The notes: a model not told the origin generated them from the sequence alone. Positions 17,497 to 28,297 are shown, counted from the first letter of the stretch. The stretch: 64,000 bases of DNA from Mycobacterium sp. PSTR-4-N (GCF_022348085.1 NZ_JAKRFN010000017.1:1-64000); one strand, 5' to 3'. Made by a program: numbers and translations.

Positions 17497-18537
17497 ATGA
17501 CCTTGCGCAGCTCCGCGGCCGCTCTGCTCGCCGTCGCACTCACGATGCTCACCGCGGCCTGCGGCGGCACGGGGTCCTCCGAGTCCGGTGACGGGACGAC
17601 GCTGACGGTCTACAGTGCCGACGGGCTCGGAGGCTGGTACGACGGCACGTTCAAGACGTTCACCGACCAGACCGGCATCAACGTCAACGTGGTCGAGGCC
17701 GGCTCCGGCGAGGTGGTGTCCCGGGTGGAGAAGGAGCAGTCGAACCCGCAGGCCGACCTCCTCGTGACGCTGCCGCCGTTCATCCAACGGGCGGCCGCAT
17801 CGAAGTTGTTGCAGCCCAGCGGGATCGACACCTCGGGTATCGCAGCCGACCAGGTCGGACCGCAGGCCCAGTACGTACCGATCGTTGACAATGCGCTGAG
17901 CTTCATCGTCAACCCGGACGCGAATCCCGCACCGGTCACCTGGGACGACCTGCTGCGCCCGGAGTTCAAGGGAAAACTGCAGTACTCCACACCGGGGCAG
18001 GCCGGTGACGGCACCGCTGTGCTGGTGCTGCTTCAGCACCTCCGGGGCAAGCAGGCCGCCCTCGACTATCTGAAAGCATTGCAGGTCAACAACGTCGGCC
18101 CCTCCTCGTCGACCGGCAAACTACAGCCGAAGGTGAGCAACGGTGAGCTGCTGGTGGCCAACGGCGACGTGCAGATGAACCTCGCCTCCATCAAGGACGA
18201 CAAGTCGCGCTTCGAGATCTTCATCCCCGCCGACGCGCAGGGCCGGCGGACGACGGTGTCACTGCCCTACGTGGCCGGTGTCACCGCGGGAGCCCCGCAC
18301 GCCGAAGAGGCCAAGAAGCTGCTGGCCTTCCTCGTCTCCGACGATGTCCAGAAGACGGTGCCGACAGACGCACTGGGCATGCCGGTGCTCGACGCGCTCA
18401 AGACCTCGGACGGCACCGGGCCCGAGACCCCGGCCGGCGTCCTGCAAGGGGTCGACGTATGGGTGCCGGACTGGAACACCGTGCTCGCCGACCTCGACGC
18501 CGATGTCGCCGCCTACCAGAAGGCGACGGGTAGCTGA
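17497..18537 (+). CDS. Phosphonate (2-AEP type) ABC transporter, substrate-binding lipoprotein
   Basis: 346 residues. The signal peptide ends in lipobox LTAAC (Cys21), anchoring it outside the cytoplasmic membrane. The body is a class II periplasmic-binding fold of the iron/AEP branch (LTVYSADGLGGWYDGTFKTF, ADLLVTLPPFIQRA, WDDLLRPEFKGKLQYSTP). AAAGG ribosome-binding site; starts 3 bases after the HAD stop. Position within a phosphonate cluster indicates capture of 2-aminoethylphosphonate or a relative. An Fe(III)-binding protein would look similar; context decides. Confidence 0.82.
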   Translation: MTLRSSAAALLAVALTMLTAACGGTGSSESGDGTTLTVYSADGLGGWYDGTFKTFTDQTGINVNVVEAGSGEVVSRVEKEQSNPQADLLVTLPPFIQRAAASKLLQPSGIDTSGIAADQVGPQAQYVPIVDNALSFIVNPDANPAPVTWDDLLRPEFKGKLQYSTPGQAGDGTAVLVLLQHLRGKQAALDYLKALQVNNVGPSSSTGKLQPKVSNGELLVANGDVQMNLASIKDDKSRFEIFIPADAQGRRTTVSLPYVAGVTAGAPHAEEAKKLLAFLVSDDVQKTVPTDALGMPVLDALKTSDGTGPETPAGVLQGVDVWVPDWNTVLADLDADVAAYQKATGS

Positions 18538-18538
18538 C

Positions 18539-19704
<1,166 letters not shown>

Positions 19705-19708
<4 letters not shown>

Positions 19709-20589
19709 CAACGGTTCTGGAGGCACACGACGCGAAGACAGGGCCGGCGCCGCGGTCACGCGCATGGCTGTGGTTGCTGCCACCGCTGACGCTGGTTCTG
19801 ATGATCGCGTGCTACCCGCTGGTGCGGGTGTTCGCCGAATCCGTCGGCGGATCGTGGGGTGAGGTGCTCGGTTCGCAACTGTTCCGCGACGCCCTGTGGC
19901 GGACCATCACGATCGCGACAGCGTCGACGGTCGGGTGCCTGGTGCTCGGTCTGTTCCTCGCGGTGGTGCTCGCGTTCGTTCCCTTTCCCGGCTCGGCGCT
20001 GGTGGGCCGGCTCATCGACACCGTGCTCGCACTGCCGTCTTTTCTGATCACGCTGGCCTTCACATTCCTCTACGGCACGGCCGGCGCGGTCAACGCGCTC
20101 GCCACCGAGTTCACCGGCGACGGTTCGGGCCCGTTGCTCGACTTCCTGTACACCCCCGCCGGGGTGATCGCCGCGGAGATCACCTTTTTCACGCCCTTCG
20201 TGGTACGTCCGTTGCTGGCGGCGTTCTCGCTGGTTCCCCGCGCCCACCTCGACGTGGCCGCGAGCCTCGGCGCGTCACCGTGGACCACACTGCGCTCGAT
20301 CGTGCTGCCCGAGGCGTGGCCCGCGCTCGCCGCCGGCGGCAGCCTCGTTCTGTTGTTGACGCTCAACGAGTTCGGCATCGTGTTGTTCACCGGCGCCAAA
20401 GGGGTCGTCACCTTGCCGGTGCTCGTCTACACCCGTGGGATCGTGACGTTCGATCTGCCTGGCGCCGCGGTGATCGCGTCGGTGCAGGTAGTGCTGTCAT
20501 TGACGTTGTACGCGCTGTACCGCATCGTGTTCGCCCGGCTGACTGCACGAAGGGGGGACGACGGTGCTGCTGTGGAGCGCGCGCAGTAG
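19705..20589 (+). CDS. Phosphonate ABC transporter permease 1
   Basis: 294 residues with about six membrane helices. The EAA loop that docks the ATPase reads DVAASLGASPWTTLRSIVLP. GTG 19705 overlaps the ATPase stop; the longer open frame back to 19279 is the shadow of the ATPase gene. The permease resembles the PhnU-type half of 2-AEP importers and pairs with the following gene, with which it overlaps by 26 bp. Confidence 0.85.
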
Positions 20590-21310
20590 ACGGGCGGTGC
20601 TCGCCCTGTTCGGGATGATCGTCACCGTGGTGTTCGTGCTGCCGCTCGGGACGGTCGTGGTGGCCGGACTTGCCGGCTCGTGGACCGGCCCACTTCCTTC
20701 CGACCTCGGATTCGCGAGGTACGGCACGGCGCTGTCCGGCGAGGACCTCGCAAGTCTGTCGGTGAGCCTGCAGACGGCGCTGCTCGCCGGCGCCCTCGCC
20801 GTGACGGCCGGAACCTGGGCTGCCCTGGCGGCGCGGGAGGTGCCGACCTGGCTGCGGCGCATCACCGATGCGGTGTTCCACCTGCCCATCGCCGTGCCGT
20901 CGGTCGCGATCGGACTCGGTGTGCTGATCTCCTTCAACGAGCGGCCGCTGCTGCTCGGTGGGACGAGATGGATCGTCATCCTCGCCCACACTGCCCTCGT
21001 CCTGGCGTTCGCCTTCAGCGCCGTGTCGGCGGCACTCGATCGACTCGACCCCGCCTACCGGCAGGCCGCGGAATCACTCGGTGCAGGTCCGGCGCGAGTT
21101 CTGCTGCGGGTCACACTCCCGCTGCTTCTGCCGGCACTCGGCGCGGCGTCGGGGTTGGCGGTCGCCCTGTCGATGGGCGAGCTCGGCGCCACCGTGATGG
21201 TGTATCCCGCGACGTGGAAGACGTTGCCGGTGACCATATTCGGGTTGACCGACCGTGTCAGGTCTTCCAGGCCGCTGCCAGCACCACACTTCTGCTCGCG
21301 GTCACGCTGA
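20564..21310 (+). CDS. Phosphonate ABC transporter permease 2, frameshifted near its 3' end
   Basis: The intact part has the expected membrane helices and the EAA loop YRQAAESLGAGPARVLLRVTLP. After VTIFGLTDR the frame runs into RSSRPLPAPHFCSRSR and stops at 21310, whereas the next frame reads QVFQAAASTTLLLAVTLMTLVVLG and stops at 21360. The latter is a normal last membrane helix, so one base (a G near 21257) appears to be missing. The product would lose its final helix unless this is an assembly error. GTG start with a strong AGGGGGG site. Confidence 0.8.
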   Translation: MLLWSARSRRAVLALFGMIVTVVFVLPLGTVVVAGLAGSWTGPLPSDLGFARYGTALSGEDLASLSVSLQTALLAGALAVTAGTWAALAAREVPTWLRRITDAVFHLPIAVPSVAIGLGVLISFNERPLLLGGTRWIVILAHTALVLAFAFSAVSAALDRLDPAYRQAAESLGAGPARVLLRVTLPLLLPALGAASGLAVALSMGELGATVMVYPATWKTLPVTIFGLTDRVRSSRPLPAPHFCSRSR

Positions 21311-21408
21311 TGACCCTCGTCGTTCTCGGCCGCATCCGGGGCCGGGTGTCGCTTCGCTGATCGACGTCCGTGATCGGCGAGTGGGGCTAGTCGTCGGAGC
21401 CCTGCACG

Positions 21409-21906
21409 TCAGCTGAGTGCGCTGTCGTCCTTCGCGACGATCTGCTCGACTTCTCCCGCCAACGCCGAGAGCTGCGCGCGTTCCTCCTCGGTGTAGTCGC
21501 GCGGGCTGTCGTCGAGTACACACACCGTCCCGACGACCTGTCCTGCGGCGTCGTGGACGGGCACCCCGAGATAGTTGTGTAGTCCGAACTCCACTTCGTC
21601 TTCGTTGCCGGCGAAGGTGGCGTCGGTGCGGGAATCACGGACGAACAACGGATCATCGCCGTCGACCACCCGCTCGCAGTAGAGCGGCACCCGCGACGCG
21701 TCGTCCAACGCTTTCTTGCCCGCTGCGCCAACCGAATAGTGTTGTGTCGCTTCTCCAGCGGTTGCAGCAACCACCATCGAGTCGGATTCCGACCGCATCA
21801 CCAACACCGACTTCACCCCGAGCTGCTCGGCGATCCTGTCGAGGCGGTCGGCCAAGGGAGCCAGTCCCGGGGTGGTGTCGGTTTTGTGGGGTTCAGCATC
21901 AGGCAT
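21409..21906 (-). CDS. GAF-domain protein
   Basis: 165 residues, nearly all one GAF domain (SVLVMRSESDSMVVAATAGEA, EFGLHNYLGVPVHDAAGQVVGTVCVLDDSPRDYTEEE). The pattern NYLGVPV ... GTVCVLD is typical of stand-alone GAF proteins that sense small molecules or redox state. ATG 21906 gives a 17-residue lead before the domain; the frame is open to 22308 but that part mirrors the VOC gene. No output domain, so it probably acts through a partner. Ligand unknown. Confidence 0.72.
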   Translation of the reverse strand: MPDAEPHKTDTTPGLAPLADRLDRIAEQLGVKSVLVMRSESDSMVVAATAGEATQHYSVGAAGKKALDDASRVPLYCERVVDGDDPLFVRDSRTDATFAGNEDEVEFGLHNYLGVPVHDAAGQVVGTVCVLDDSPRDYTEEERAQLSALAGEVEQIVAKDDSALS

Positions 21907-21974
21907 GAGGTCACTCTTGCGCTCCCCCGCGCGAACTGCAACCGTTTCGCTCACCCGAAGCCGATACCGCTGAT

Positions 21975-22331
21975 TCACTCCGAGGGCGGCTCGTACAGTT
22001 GCAGATCGTTTCCTTCGGAGTCTTTGAAGGACGCGATCCGGCCCCACGGGTGGTCGCTGATGTCGCCGACGAACGACACGCCTTCGCCTTGAAGCCGTGA
22101 GACCTCGTCGTCGATGCCGCCATCTGGTTGGAACGTCAGGAGGGCGCCACCGCTGCCGTCCGCTCCCGACGATTCGCGAGCGTTCAGGCCCACCATCAAT
22201 CCGTTGGCGTCCAACTCCGACCACTCGTCGGACTCTTTCTTCACCTCGAGACCGAGTGTGTCGCCGTAGAAGCTCACCGCGCGCTTCATGTCTTCGACCG
22301 GTAACCACACGGTCGCCACGCCTGATGCCAT
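21975..22331 (-). CDS. VOC (glyoxalase/bleomycin-resistance) family protein
   Basis: 118 residues, one vicinal-oxygen-chelate unit: VWLPVEDMKRAVSFYGDTLGLEV at the start and IASFKDSEGNDLQLYEPP at the end, the latter with the usual metal-binding Glu-type ending. ATG 22331 is chosen because AAGGTGCAGGA precedes it; ATG 22346 is an alternative five codons upstream. Some VOC proteins are dioxygenases, others drug-binding; no function can be chosen. Lies between GAF and catalase genes on the same strand. Confidence 0.75.
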   Translation of the reverse strand: MASGVATVWLPVEDMKRAVSFYGDTLGLEVKKESDEWSELDANGLMVGLNARESSGADGSGGALLTFQPDGGIDDEVSRLQGEGVSFVGDISDHPWGRIASFKDSEGNDLQLYEPPSE

Positions 22332-22438
22332 GTCCTGCACCTTCATCTCGAATTGTTCTGACGCACCGTGCGATACCCCGTGACGGTGCCGTGATTCCTG
22401 TCCACTTGTGACGTCTCCATAACCGACGCCACTCGGGT

Positions 22439-24673
22439 TCAGACCGCGACGTCGCGGCCCCACACCCGGTGCTCGCCGAGACTCTCGATCAGTGCGGAGG
22501 CCAGCGCAGCAGCGTCCGATCCGTCGAGAACGCCTGCAGCGCCGTCGGCCACGCCGGCTCGAGTCAACAGATCGGCGCCCTGTGGCAGGACCGCGATGCC
22601 CTTGAAGTGCCGGAACACCTCATCGACGAGGATCTTTGCCTGCACGGTGGTGGGCGAGCCCGCGATCACCAGAGCATCGAATTCGATCGAACGTGCGGTC
22701 GTGTATGTCCGGGAGATCGGTACGGTACCGCCCTCGTGGGTGAGGGTGCCTCCGTGCGCAGCGATGACCAGGGGCACAAGTTTCGCCGCGCCCAGTGCAT
22801 CCACCACGGTGGAGACGTCGCCGACATCGGAGTCCGGACCGACGAGGATGCCGATGTTACGTCCATCTGTCGGCCAGCGCTCCCCCACCTGCGACACCGC
22901 CGGGCTGAGCTGCGCCGGGTCGGCGGGCGGTGCTGTGGCCGCGGGCGCCTCGAGGCCGAGCCCCGCCGCGACGGTCGCGCACAGATCGGCGTCGATGTTC
23001 GCCAGAACCGACAGCTGGCGTTCCTTGATCGCCTGCTCATAACACTTTCCGAGTTCGAAGGTGTACGCCTCGGCGATGTGGGCCTGCTCGACCGGGGTCA
23101 AGCTGCGGTAGAACAGCGTGACCTGGCTGAAGTGGTCGTCGTACGACGCCGGAGCCGCACGGACTTTCGTCGACTCGGCAACCACCGCCGGCGCTTCGAT
23201 GAACGCCGCGGTATCTGCGCCGGCGAAGAACGGGCATCCGCCGTCCAGGGAATTCGGTTGGTAGGGAGCAACTCCCGGGTGCACGCCGTGTTGGTGGAAG
23301 CCGTCGCGCAGCATGTCGTTGACGGGGGCGTGTGGCCGATTGATCGGTATCTGACCGAAGTTCGGCCCGCCGAGGCGGCTCAGCTGGGTGTCCAGATAAG
23401 AGAAGAGCCGCGCTTGCAGCAGCGGATCGTCGGTCACATCTATGCCGGGGACCAGATGCCCGGGATGGAATGCCACCTGTTCGGTTTCGGCGAAGTAGTT
23501 CGTCGGATTGCGGTTGAGCTCCATGGTTCCGATCAGCTGGACCGGTGCGAGTTCCTCGGGCACGATCTTGGTGGGGTCCAGCAAGTCGATGCCCTCGAAC
23601 ATCTGGTCCGGCGAATCGGGCATCACCTGCACGCCGAGGTCCCACTCGGGGTAGGCGCCCTTCTCGATCGCGTCCGCCAGGTCACGCCGATGCAGGTCGG
23701 GATCCATCCCGGCCGCGATCTGCGCCTCCTCCCACACCAGAGAGTGCACCCCGAGGCGCGGCTTCCAATGGAACTTCACCAGCGACGTGGAACCGTCCGG
23801 CCCCGTGAGGCGGAACGTGTGGACACCGAAGCCCTCCATCATCCGGTACGAACGGGGAATCCCCCGGTCTGACATGTTCCACATGGTGTGAGCCTGAGCC
23901 TCGGTGTGTAGCGACACGAAGTCCCAGAAGGTGTCATGGGCACTCTGCGCCTGCGGGATCTCGCGATCGGGATGCGGTTTGGCCGCGTGCACGACATCGG
24001 GGAACTTGATGCCGTCTTGGATGAAGAACACCGGGATGTTGTTGCCGACGAGGTCGAATGTGCCCTCGTCGGTGTAGAACTTGGTGGCGAAGCCGCGGGT
24101 GTCGCGCACCGTGTCGGCTGATCCACGGGAACCCAACACTGTCGAAAAGCGCACGAACACATCGGTTTCTGCACCCGACCTCAAGAAGCCCGCCGTGCAG
24201 ATCTTTTCAGCGGCACCATTGCCGCGGAACACACCGTGCGCCGCCGCACCGCGGGCGTGCACCGCACGCTCGGGGATGCGCTCATGGTCGAAGTGGGTGA
24301 TCTTCTCCCGGAGGTGGTGGTCCTGCAGCAGTGTCGGCCCGCGCTGCCCGGCCTTCAGAGAATGGTCGGTGTCGTACAGCCGTGCGCCCTGGGCGGTGGT
24401 GAGGTACTCCCCCTGCTGCCCGCGCGCCGTCTGACCTCCGCCCACGGAAAGGCCGGTGGCGGTGCGCAAATCAGGACCACCCTGGTCCGGTTTCGGCGGA
24501 AGCGGCTCGCGCGCCTCGGTCGGTTCGTCGAACGACGCCGGCTCCGGCCCCGGTGCACCAGGAATGTACTTCGGGCTGTGCTGCGCAAGCCTGTCGGCTG
24601 CTTCGACCACCTTGTCCTTGGCGTCCTTGACGACACTCTTGATGGTCTCTTTGGCTCCACGGTCGGCTGCCAT
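22439..24673 (-). CDS. katE: Large-subunit catalase (HPII/KatE type)
   Basis: 744 residues, the length of large-subunit monofunctional catalases. ITHFDHERIPERAVHARG holds the distal His and the Ser/Asn network continues in DLVGNNIPVFFIQD; RLFSYLDTQLSRLG carries the proximal Tyr heme ligand. A C-terminal flavodoxin/DJ-1-like domain follows (NIGILVGPDSDVGDV, PLVIAAHGGTL, DALVIAGSPTTV). Converts hydrogen peroxide to water and oxygen in the cytosol. The N-terminus is Lys/Asp-rich and probably disordered. Transcribed leftward with the upstream VOC gene 81 bp away; no regulator seen. Confidence 0.92.
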   Translation of the reverse strand: MAADRGAKETIKSVVKDAKDKVVEAADRLAQHSPKYIPGAPGPEPASFDEPTEAREPLPPKPDQGGPDLRTATGLSVGGGQTARGQQGEYLTTAQGARLYDTDHSLKAGQRGPTLLQDHHLREKITHFDHERIPERAVHARGAAAHGVFRGNGAAEKICTAGFLRSGAETDVFVRFSTVLGSRGSADTVRDTRGFATKFYTDEGTFDLVGNNIPVFFIQDGIKFPDVVHAAKPHPDREIPQAQSAHDTFWDFVSLHTEAQAHTMWNMSDRGIPRSYRMMEGFGVHTFRLTGPDGSTSLVKFHWKPRLGVHSLVWEEAQIAAGMDPDLHRRDLADAIEKGAYPEWDLGVQVMPDSPDQMFEGIDLLDPTKIVPEELAPVQLIGTMELNRNPTNYFAETEQVAFHPGHLVPGIDVTDDPLLQARLFSYLDTQLSRLGGPNFGQIPINRPHAPVNDMLRDGFHQHGVHPGVAPYQPNSLDGGCPFFAGADTAAFIEAPAVVAESTKVRAAPASYDDHFSQVTLFYRSLTPVEQAHIAEAYTFELGKCYEQAIKERQLSVLANIDADLCATVAAGLGLEAPAATAPPADPAQLSPAVSQVGERWPTDGRNIGILVGPDSDVGDVSTVVDALGAAKLVPLVIAAHGGTLTHEGGTVPISRTYTTARSIEFDALVIAGSPTTVQAKILVDEVFRHFKGIAVLPQGADLLTRAGVADGAAGVLDGSDAAALASALIESLGEHRVWGRDVAV

Positions 24674-24753
24674 TGCATCCCCTCGTCACGGATCGAGCCC
24701 ACTCCGGAGGGGCTCGTTCGGTTGGACCGCCCGGCTTCCCGCTCTCGTCGCGC

Positions 24754-25182
24754 CTAAACAGGTGGCTCGGTTTCACTCACCTCACCCGCGTAGGTGCCGA
24801 AGCTCCACAGATTGCCCTCCGGGTCACGCACGGCGAACTCCCGCGAGCCGTAATCGGTCGAGCAGAGCGGGCGCACGATGTCGGCGTTCTTCGACACCAC
24901 CCGCGTGTACAGCGCGTCCACGTCGGCGGTGACGATGTAGGCACCCGCGCTACCGGGTTCGCGACACCAGTCGGTGCCTGGCTTGTAGCTTCCCATCATC
25001 AGCCCGCCGGTGCCCTCCGGCCAGTTCAACTGAGCGTGGTCCACGCGATCGTCGTCGCCATAGCGGGCGCCCACGACGAAGCCGAAGGTGTCGACGAGGT
25101 AATCGATCAGCGCGGGTGCGTCATGGGCTTGCAGGGTCGGCCACACGGCCGGGTTCGACTGGGTCATGTTCGACAGGGTCAT
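24754..25182 (-). CDS. VOC family protein (PhnB/glyoxalase-like)
   Basis: About 142 residues with a VOC fold: VWPTLQAHDAPALIDYLVDTFGFVVGARY, then FAVRDPEGNLWSFGTY with the terminal metal-site signature. It overlaps the 3' end of the AraC gene by about 60 bp, so the two are probably co-expressed. ATG 25182 is used; ATG 25167 is an equally plausible shorter start and neither has a clear ribosome-binding site. Function unknown. Confidence 0.72.
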   Translation of the reverse strand: MTLSNMTQSNPAVWPTLQAHDAPALIDYLVDTFGFVVGARYGDDDRVDHAQLNWPEGTGGLMMGSYKPGTDWCREPGSAGAYIVTADVDALYTRVVSKNADIVRPLCSTDYGSREFAVRDPEGNLWSFGTYAGEVSETEPPV

Positions 25183-26044
25183 GGTTGTCAGGATCGAACA
25201 TCCGGTGCCCGCCGTCTTGGATGTTTCGGAACTCCGCACCGATCCACTTCCGCGGTGGAAGGCCGGTGAAGGCGACGAACTCGGCGCTCAGGTGGGCTTG
25301 GTCGGAGAAGCCGGTGGTGGCTGCGACGTCGGCGAGGTCGACGCCGGCGCTCGCGGAGATCGATCGAACGATTCGTGCGGTCGCCGTCTCGAAGCGCATC
25401 AACCGCGCGACGGCCTTGGGTGCGAGCCCGACCTCGCGGCGGAACAGAGTGCCCAGATGGCGCGGAGTGAGACCGACCTCCGTGGCCACCGCGGCCACCG
25501 ATACGCGTCCCCCGCTGCACCGCAACATTCGCCACGCATGCCGCAGTTCGGGCCGCACGCAGTTGCGGGCATCTGCGCTGCGCTGCACGAACCCGGCAAC
25601 CACGTCGAAGGCGGCGGGCCAGGATGCGGCCTCGGCGACCTGATCGCTGAGCTGCCTCGCGACCGCGCCGAGGACAGCGGATCCGTCGAAGTCATCGACG
25701 CTCAGCTCGGCGGCGGGCACCCCGAACAGGGCCCGTGAGGCCAGCGGGTGCACAGCGAGCTGGATCCCGGACTGTCCACGACGCTGCCGCACATGGCTGG
25801 CGCGCAAGTGCAATCCGCCGAGGATCACGCGTTGCGCACGAGCCAGCGGCAACTGCGTGACATCGGCAGCAGCCTCGACGCCCTCGTCGGCGCTGACGAT
25901 GAACGTCAGGCTCGCCGACGGCATACCGAGATGCGTACCGTCGGGCACGTCGAGGGTGCGATACCCGACCATCGACGTCACCCCGGGGAGCCGATCGCAC
26001 GTCGCCGTCGCCATCTCCCAGCACGGCGGCGTCTGCTCGGTCAC
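25121..26044 (-). CDS. AraC-family transcriptional regulator
   Basis: About 307 residues. The C-terminal double helix-turn-helix is clear: VSVAAVATEVGLTPRHLGTLFRREVGLAPKAVARLMRF then DLADVAATTGFSDQAHLSAEFVAFTGLPPRKW. The N-terminal half is the DUF6597-like sensor seen in regulators adjacent to VOC genes. GTG 26044 is preferred over ATG 26116, which would overlap the upstream gene, but the choice is weak. It likely controls the co-oriented VOC gene with which it overlaps; inducer unknown. Confidence 0.78.
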   Translation of the reverse strand: MTEQTPPCWEMATATCDRLPGVTSMVGYRTLDVPDGTHLGMPSASLTFIVSADEGVEAAADVTQLPLARAQRVILGGLHLRASHVRQRRGQSGIQLAVHPLASRALFGVPAAELSVDDFDGSAVLGAVARQLSDQVAEAASWPAAFDVVAGFVQRSADARNCVRPELRHAWRMLRCSGGRVSVAAVATEVGLTPRHLGTLFRREVGLAPKAVARLMRFETATARIVRSISASAGVDLADVAATTGFSDQAHLSAEFVAFTGLPPRKWIGAEFRNIQDGGHRMFDPDNHDPVEHDPVEPGRVADPASP

Positions 26045-26087
26045 ACTCGGGGATTCTACGGGCGGGAACGGGCCGACGCCGAGTTCC

Positions 26088-27110
26088 TCACCGCCATCCG
26101 AGCTCCGGCGCGACATGGGTCAGCAGGCTCTCGATGACGTGCGTGTTGTATTCGACGCCAAGCTGATTGGGAACCGTCAACAACAACGTATCCGCCGCCG
26201 CAACGGCTTCGTCCTCGGCGAGCTGAGCGATGAGCTTGTCGGGCTCACCCGCGTATGTCTTACCGAAGCGGGCTGTGCCGCCGGCCAGCACGCCGACCTC
26301 GTCCGTGCTGTTGCGGTTGTGCCAGAACAGTTGCTTGTCCAGATCGTTGACGATCGGAAAGATGCTGCGGCTCACCGAGACCCGCGGTTCACGCTCGTGG
26401 CCGGCGGCTGTCCACGCATCACGGAATCGCTGGATCTGCTCGGCCTGCAGCTGATGGAAGGGCACACCGGTGTCCTCGGACAGCAGCGTGGAGCTCATCA
26501 AGTTCATCCCCTCGCGAGCCGTCCATTCGGCTGTGGCGCGGGTACCCGCACCCCACCAGATTCGGTCACGCAACCCCGGGGAGTGCGGCTCGAGCCTGAG
26601 TAGACCCGGCGGATTCGGGAACATCGGACGCGGGTTGGGCTGCGCGAAACCCCGGCCCGTCAGTACCTCGAGGAACACCCGCGTGTGTTCGCGTGCCATC
26701 TCGGCGCCATCGGCGTCGCCCTCAGCGGGTTGGTGGCCGAAGTAGCGGTAGCCCTCGATCACCTGCTCGGGCGACCCGCGGCTGATGCCCAGCTGCAGTC
26801 TGCCACCGGAGAGGAGATCGGCAGCGCCGGCATCCTCAGCCATGTACAGCGGGTTCTCGTACCGCATGTCGATGATGCCGGTGCCGAGCTCGATGCGCGT
26901 GGTGCGCGCGGCCGCTGCGGCGAGCAGCGGGAACGGAGAACTCAGTTGCCTGGCGAAGTGGTGCACGCGGAAGTACGCACCGTCGGCGCCCATCTCCTCG
27001 GCAGCCACCGCCAGCTCGACCGATTGCAGCAGGGCGTCTGAGGCGGAGCGCACCCGGGAATGCGGGCTGTCCGACCAGTGCCCGAACGACAGGAATCCGA
27101 TCCTCTTCAC
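26088..27110 (-). CDS. LLM-class flavin-dependent oxidoreductase
   Basis: 340 residues of the bacterial luciferase-like fold: RIGFLSFGHW at the first strand, YFRVHHFARQLSSPFPLLAAAAARTTRIELGTGIID, and LSGGRLQLGISRGSPEQVIEGY. This subgroup is the alkanal-monooxygenase-like type, using reduced flavin or F420. GTG 27110 (VKRIGFLSF) is taken as start since homologues begin MKRIGFLSFGHW; the frame extends to ATG 27152. Substrate unknown. Followed on the same strand by the AraC gene. Confidence 0.82.
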   Translation of the reverse strand: MKRIGFLSFGHWSDSPHSRVRSASDALLQSVELAVAAEEMGADGAYFRVHHFARQLSSPFPLLAAAAARTTRIELGTGIIDMRYENPLYMAEDAGAADLLSGGRLQLGISRGSPEQVIEGYRYFGHQPAEGDADGAEMAREHTRVFLEVLTGRGFAQPNPRPMFPNPPGLLRLEPHSPGLRDRIWWGAGTRATAEWTAREGMNLMSSTLLSEDTGVPFHQLQAEQIQRFRDAWTAAGHEREPRVSVSRSIFPIVNDLDKQLFWHNRNSTDEVGVLAGGTARFGKTYAGEPDKLIAQLAEDEAVAAADTLLLTVPNQLGVEYNTHVIESLLTHVAPELGWR

Positions 27111-27170
27111 TGCCCGATCAACCACCCGCGGCCGGAACCGATTCCCCGCCATGTCGGCCGACTCGGCTGC

Positions 27171-27863
27171 TCACCCCAGCCGACGGGTACGCCACCGCGA
27201 CAGGTCTGCGTCGAGTACCGCGGGGTCCCGTTCGGGAAAGACTTCGTCACTGATCTCCAGCTGCCGAATGCGGTCGAGGTGAAACCCCCGAATTCCATTG
27301 CGTAGCCGACACCATCCGACGAACATCCAGGCATCCCCGCCGCGGAGCAGTCCCATCGCCTCGACGTCCCGATTGGTGCGCGTCGTCCCGTCGTCGGCGA
27401 TGTAGTGCAGCCGCACGACCCTGCGGGCGGCGATCGCTTCCGGAATGAGTGCGATCGCCGCCTCCGTGGGGGCTTCGGCGTCGATGACGAACATCGACGC
27501 CAACGCGTCTCCGACCGACGCCAGGTGATCCTCGCCGCTGATCGCCAGGACCTTGGCCCGCGCTCGTCGCGCCGCCGTTCCATACGGTGAGGTCTCCAGA
27601 AGGGCGAGCCCCGCGAGCACCGCCAGCGACTCCGTCACCGTCAGGTTCAGCGGAGGCAGAGAGTGCTCACGCAGAATCGAGTACCCGCCCGACACTCCGC
27701 GATCGGCGTAGATCGGTACACCCGCGAGCTGAAGAGACTGGATGTCACGTTCGATCGTGCGCTTGGACACCGCGAATTCCTCGGCGAGCCGCGCGGCGGA
27801 CATCGGTCGGCGGGCTCCACGCAAGAGGTCGACCAGCGCGTACAACCTTTCCGCCCGCCTCAT
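27171..27863 (-). CDS. YafY-type WYL-domain transcriptional regulator
   Basis: 230 residues. The N-terminal winged helix is RRPMSAARLAEEFAVSKRTIERDIQSLQLAGVPIYADRGVSGGY (DeoR-like), the middle a helical segment, and the C-terminal WYL domain RRVVRLHYIADDGTTRTNRDVEAMGLL plus FVGWCRLRNGIRGFHLDRI. ATG 27863 with GCGGGCGG-like upstream; open frame extends further but non-coding. Lies 20 bp after the SnoaL-like gene on the same strand, so probably one operon and possibly its regulator. Confidence 0.85.
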   Translation of the reverse strand: MRRAERLYALVDLLRGARRPMSAARLAEEFAVSKRTIERDIQSLQLAGVPIYADRGVSGGYSILREHSLPPLNLTVTESLAVLAGLALLETSPYGTAARRARAKVLAISGEDHLASVGDALASMFVIDAEAPTEAAIALIPEAIAARRVVRLHYIADDGTTRTNRDVEAMGLLRGGDAWMFVGWCRLRNGIRGFHLDRIRQLEISDEVFPERDPAVLDADLSRWRTRRLG

Positions 27864-27883
27864 CACGCAAGCCTCCTCCGATC

Positions 27884-28297
27884 TCAGGTGCGATGTGTCC
27901 GCGTGCCGCCCACCGACCACACCTCGCGGATCAAGCCGTCGTCGGTGAAGTCGAAGACGTCGACCCCGCCGGCAGCATTCTCCCCTGCCCGCACATTCCA
28001 CAGCATCCGCCCGTGCACCCCGTCGACGGCGCGCGCCACCTCGGTGAACACCACTTCCGGATGCCTCTCGCGGTACGCGTCGAGGTATCGAGCGAAGCTC
28101 TGCGCGCCCAGGACGTCGTCGCCCGGGTTCGAGCCGTCGGCTTCGGAGTTGAGGAAGTGGATCCGGAAATCGTCGGTGCAGATGCGACGGGCGATCTCGC
28201 CGCCGCTGTTCCACATCGTCAGCCACACGGCGAGTGCCGCATCCGCGGCCGCGGTGTTCGGGGTCATGGTCGTCTCGGCGCTTGCGTTCTCGGTCAT
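27884..28297 (-). CDS. SnoaL/NTF2-like protein
   Basis: 137 residues of the NTF2-like alpha+beta barrel (AVWLTMWNSGGEIARRICTDDFRIHF, VDVFDFTDDGLIREVWSVGG). Such proteins bind small hydrophobic ligands or act as isomerases/cyclases; the role here is unknown. ATG 28297 is taken; a GTG at 28315 in the same frame is possible. It is divergent from a second NTF2-like gene at 28452, an odd pairing of similar folds across one promoter region. Confidence 0.72.
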   Translation of the reverse strand: MTENASAETTMTPNTAAADAALAVWLTMWNSGGEIARRICTDDFRIHFLNSEADGSNPGDDVLGAQSFARYLDAYRERHPEVVFTEVARAVDGVHGRMLWNVRAGENAAGGVDVFDFTDDGLIREVWSVGGTRTHRT

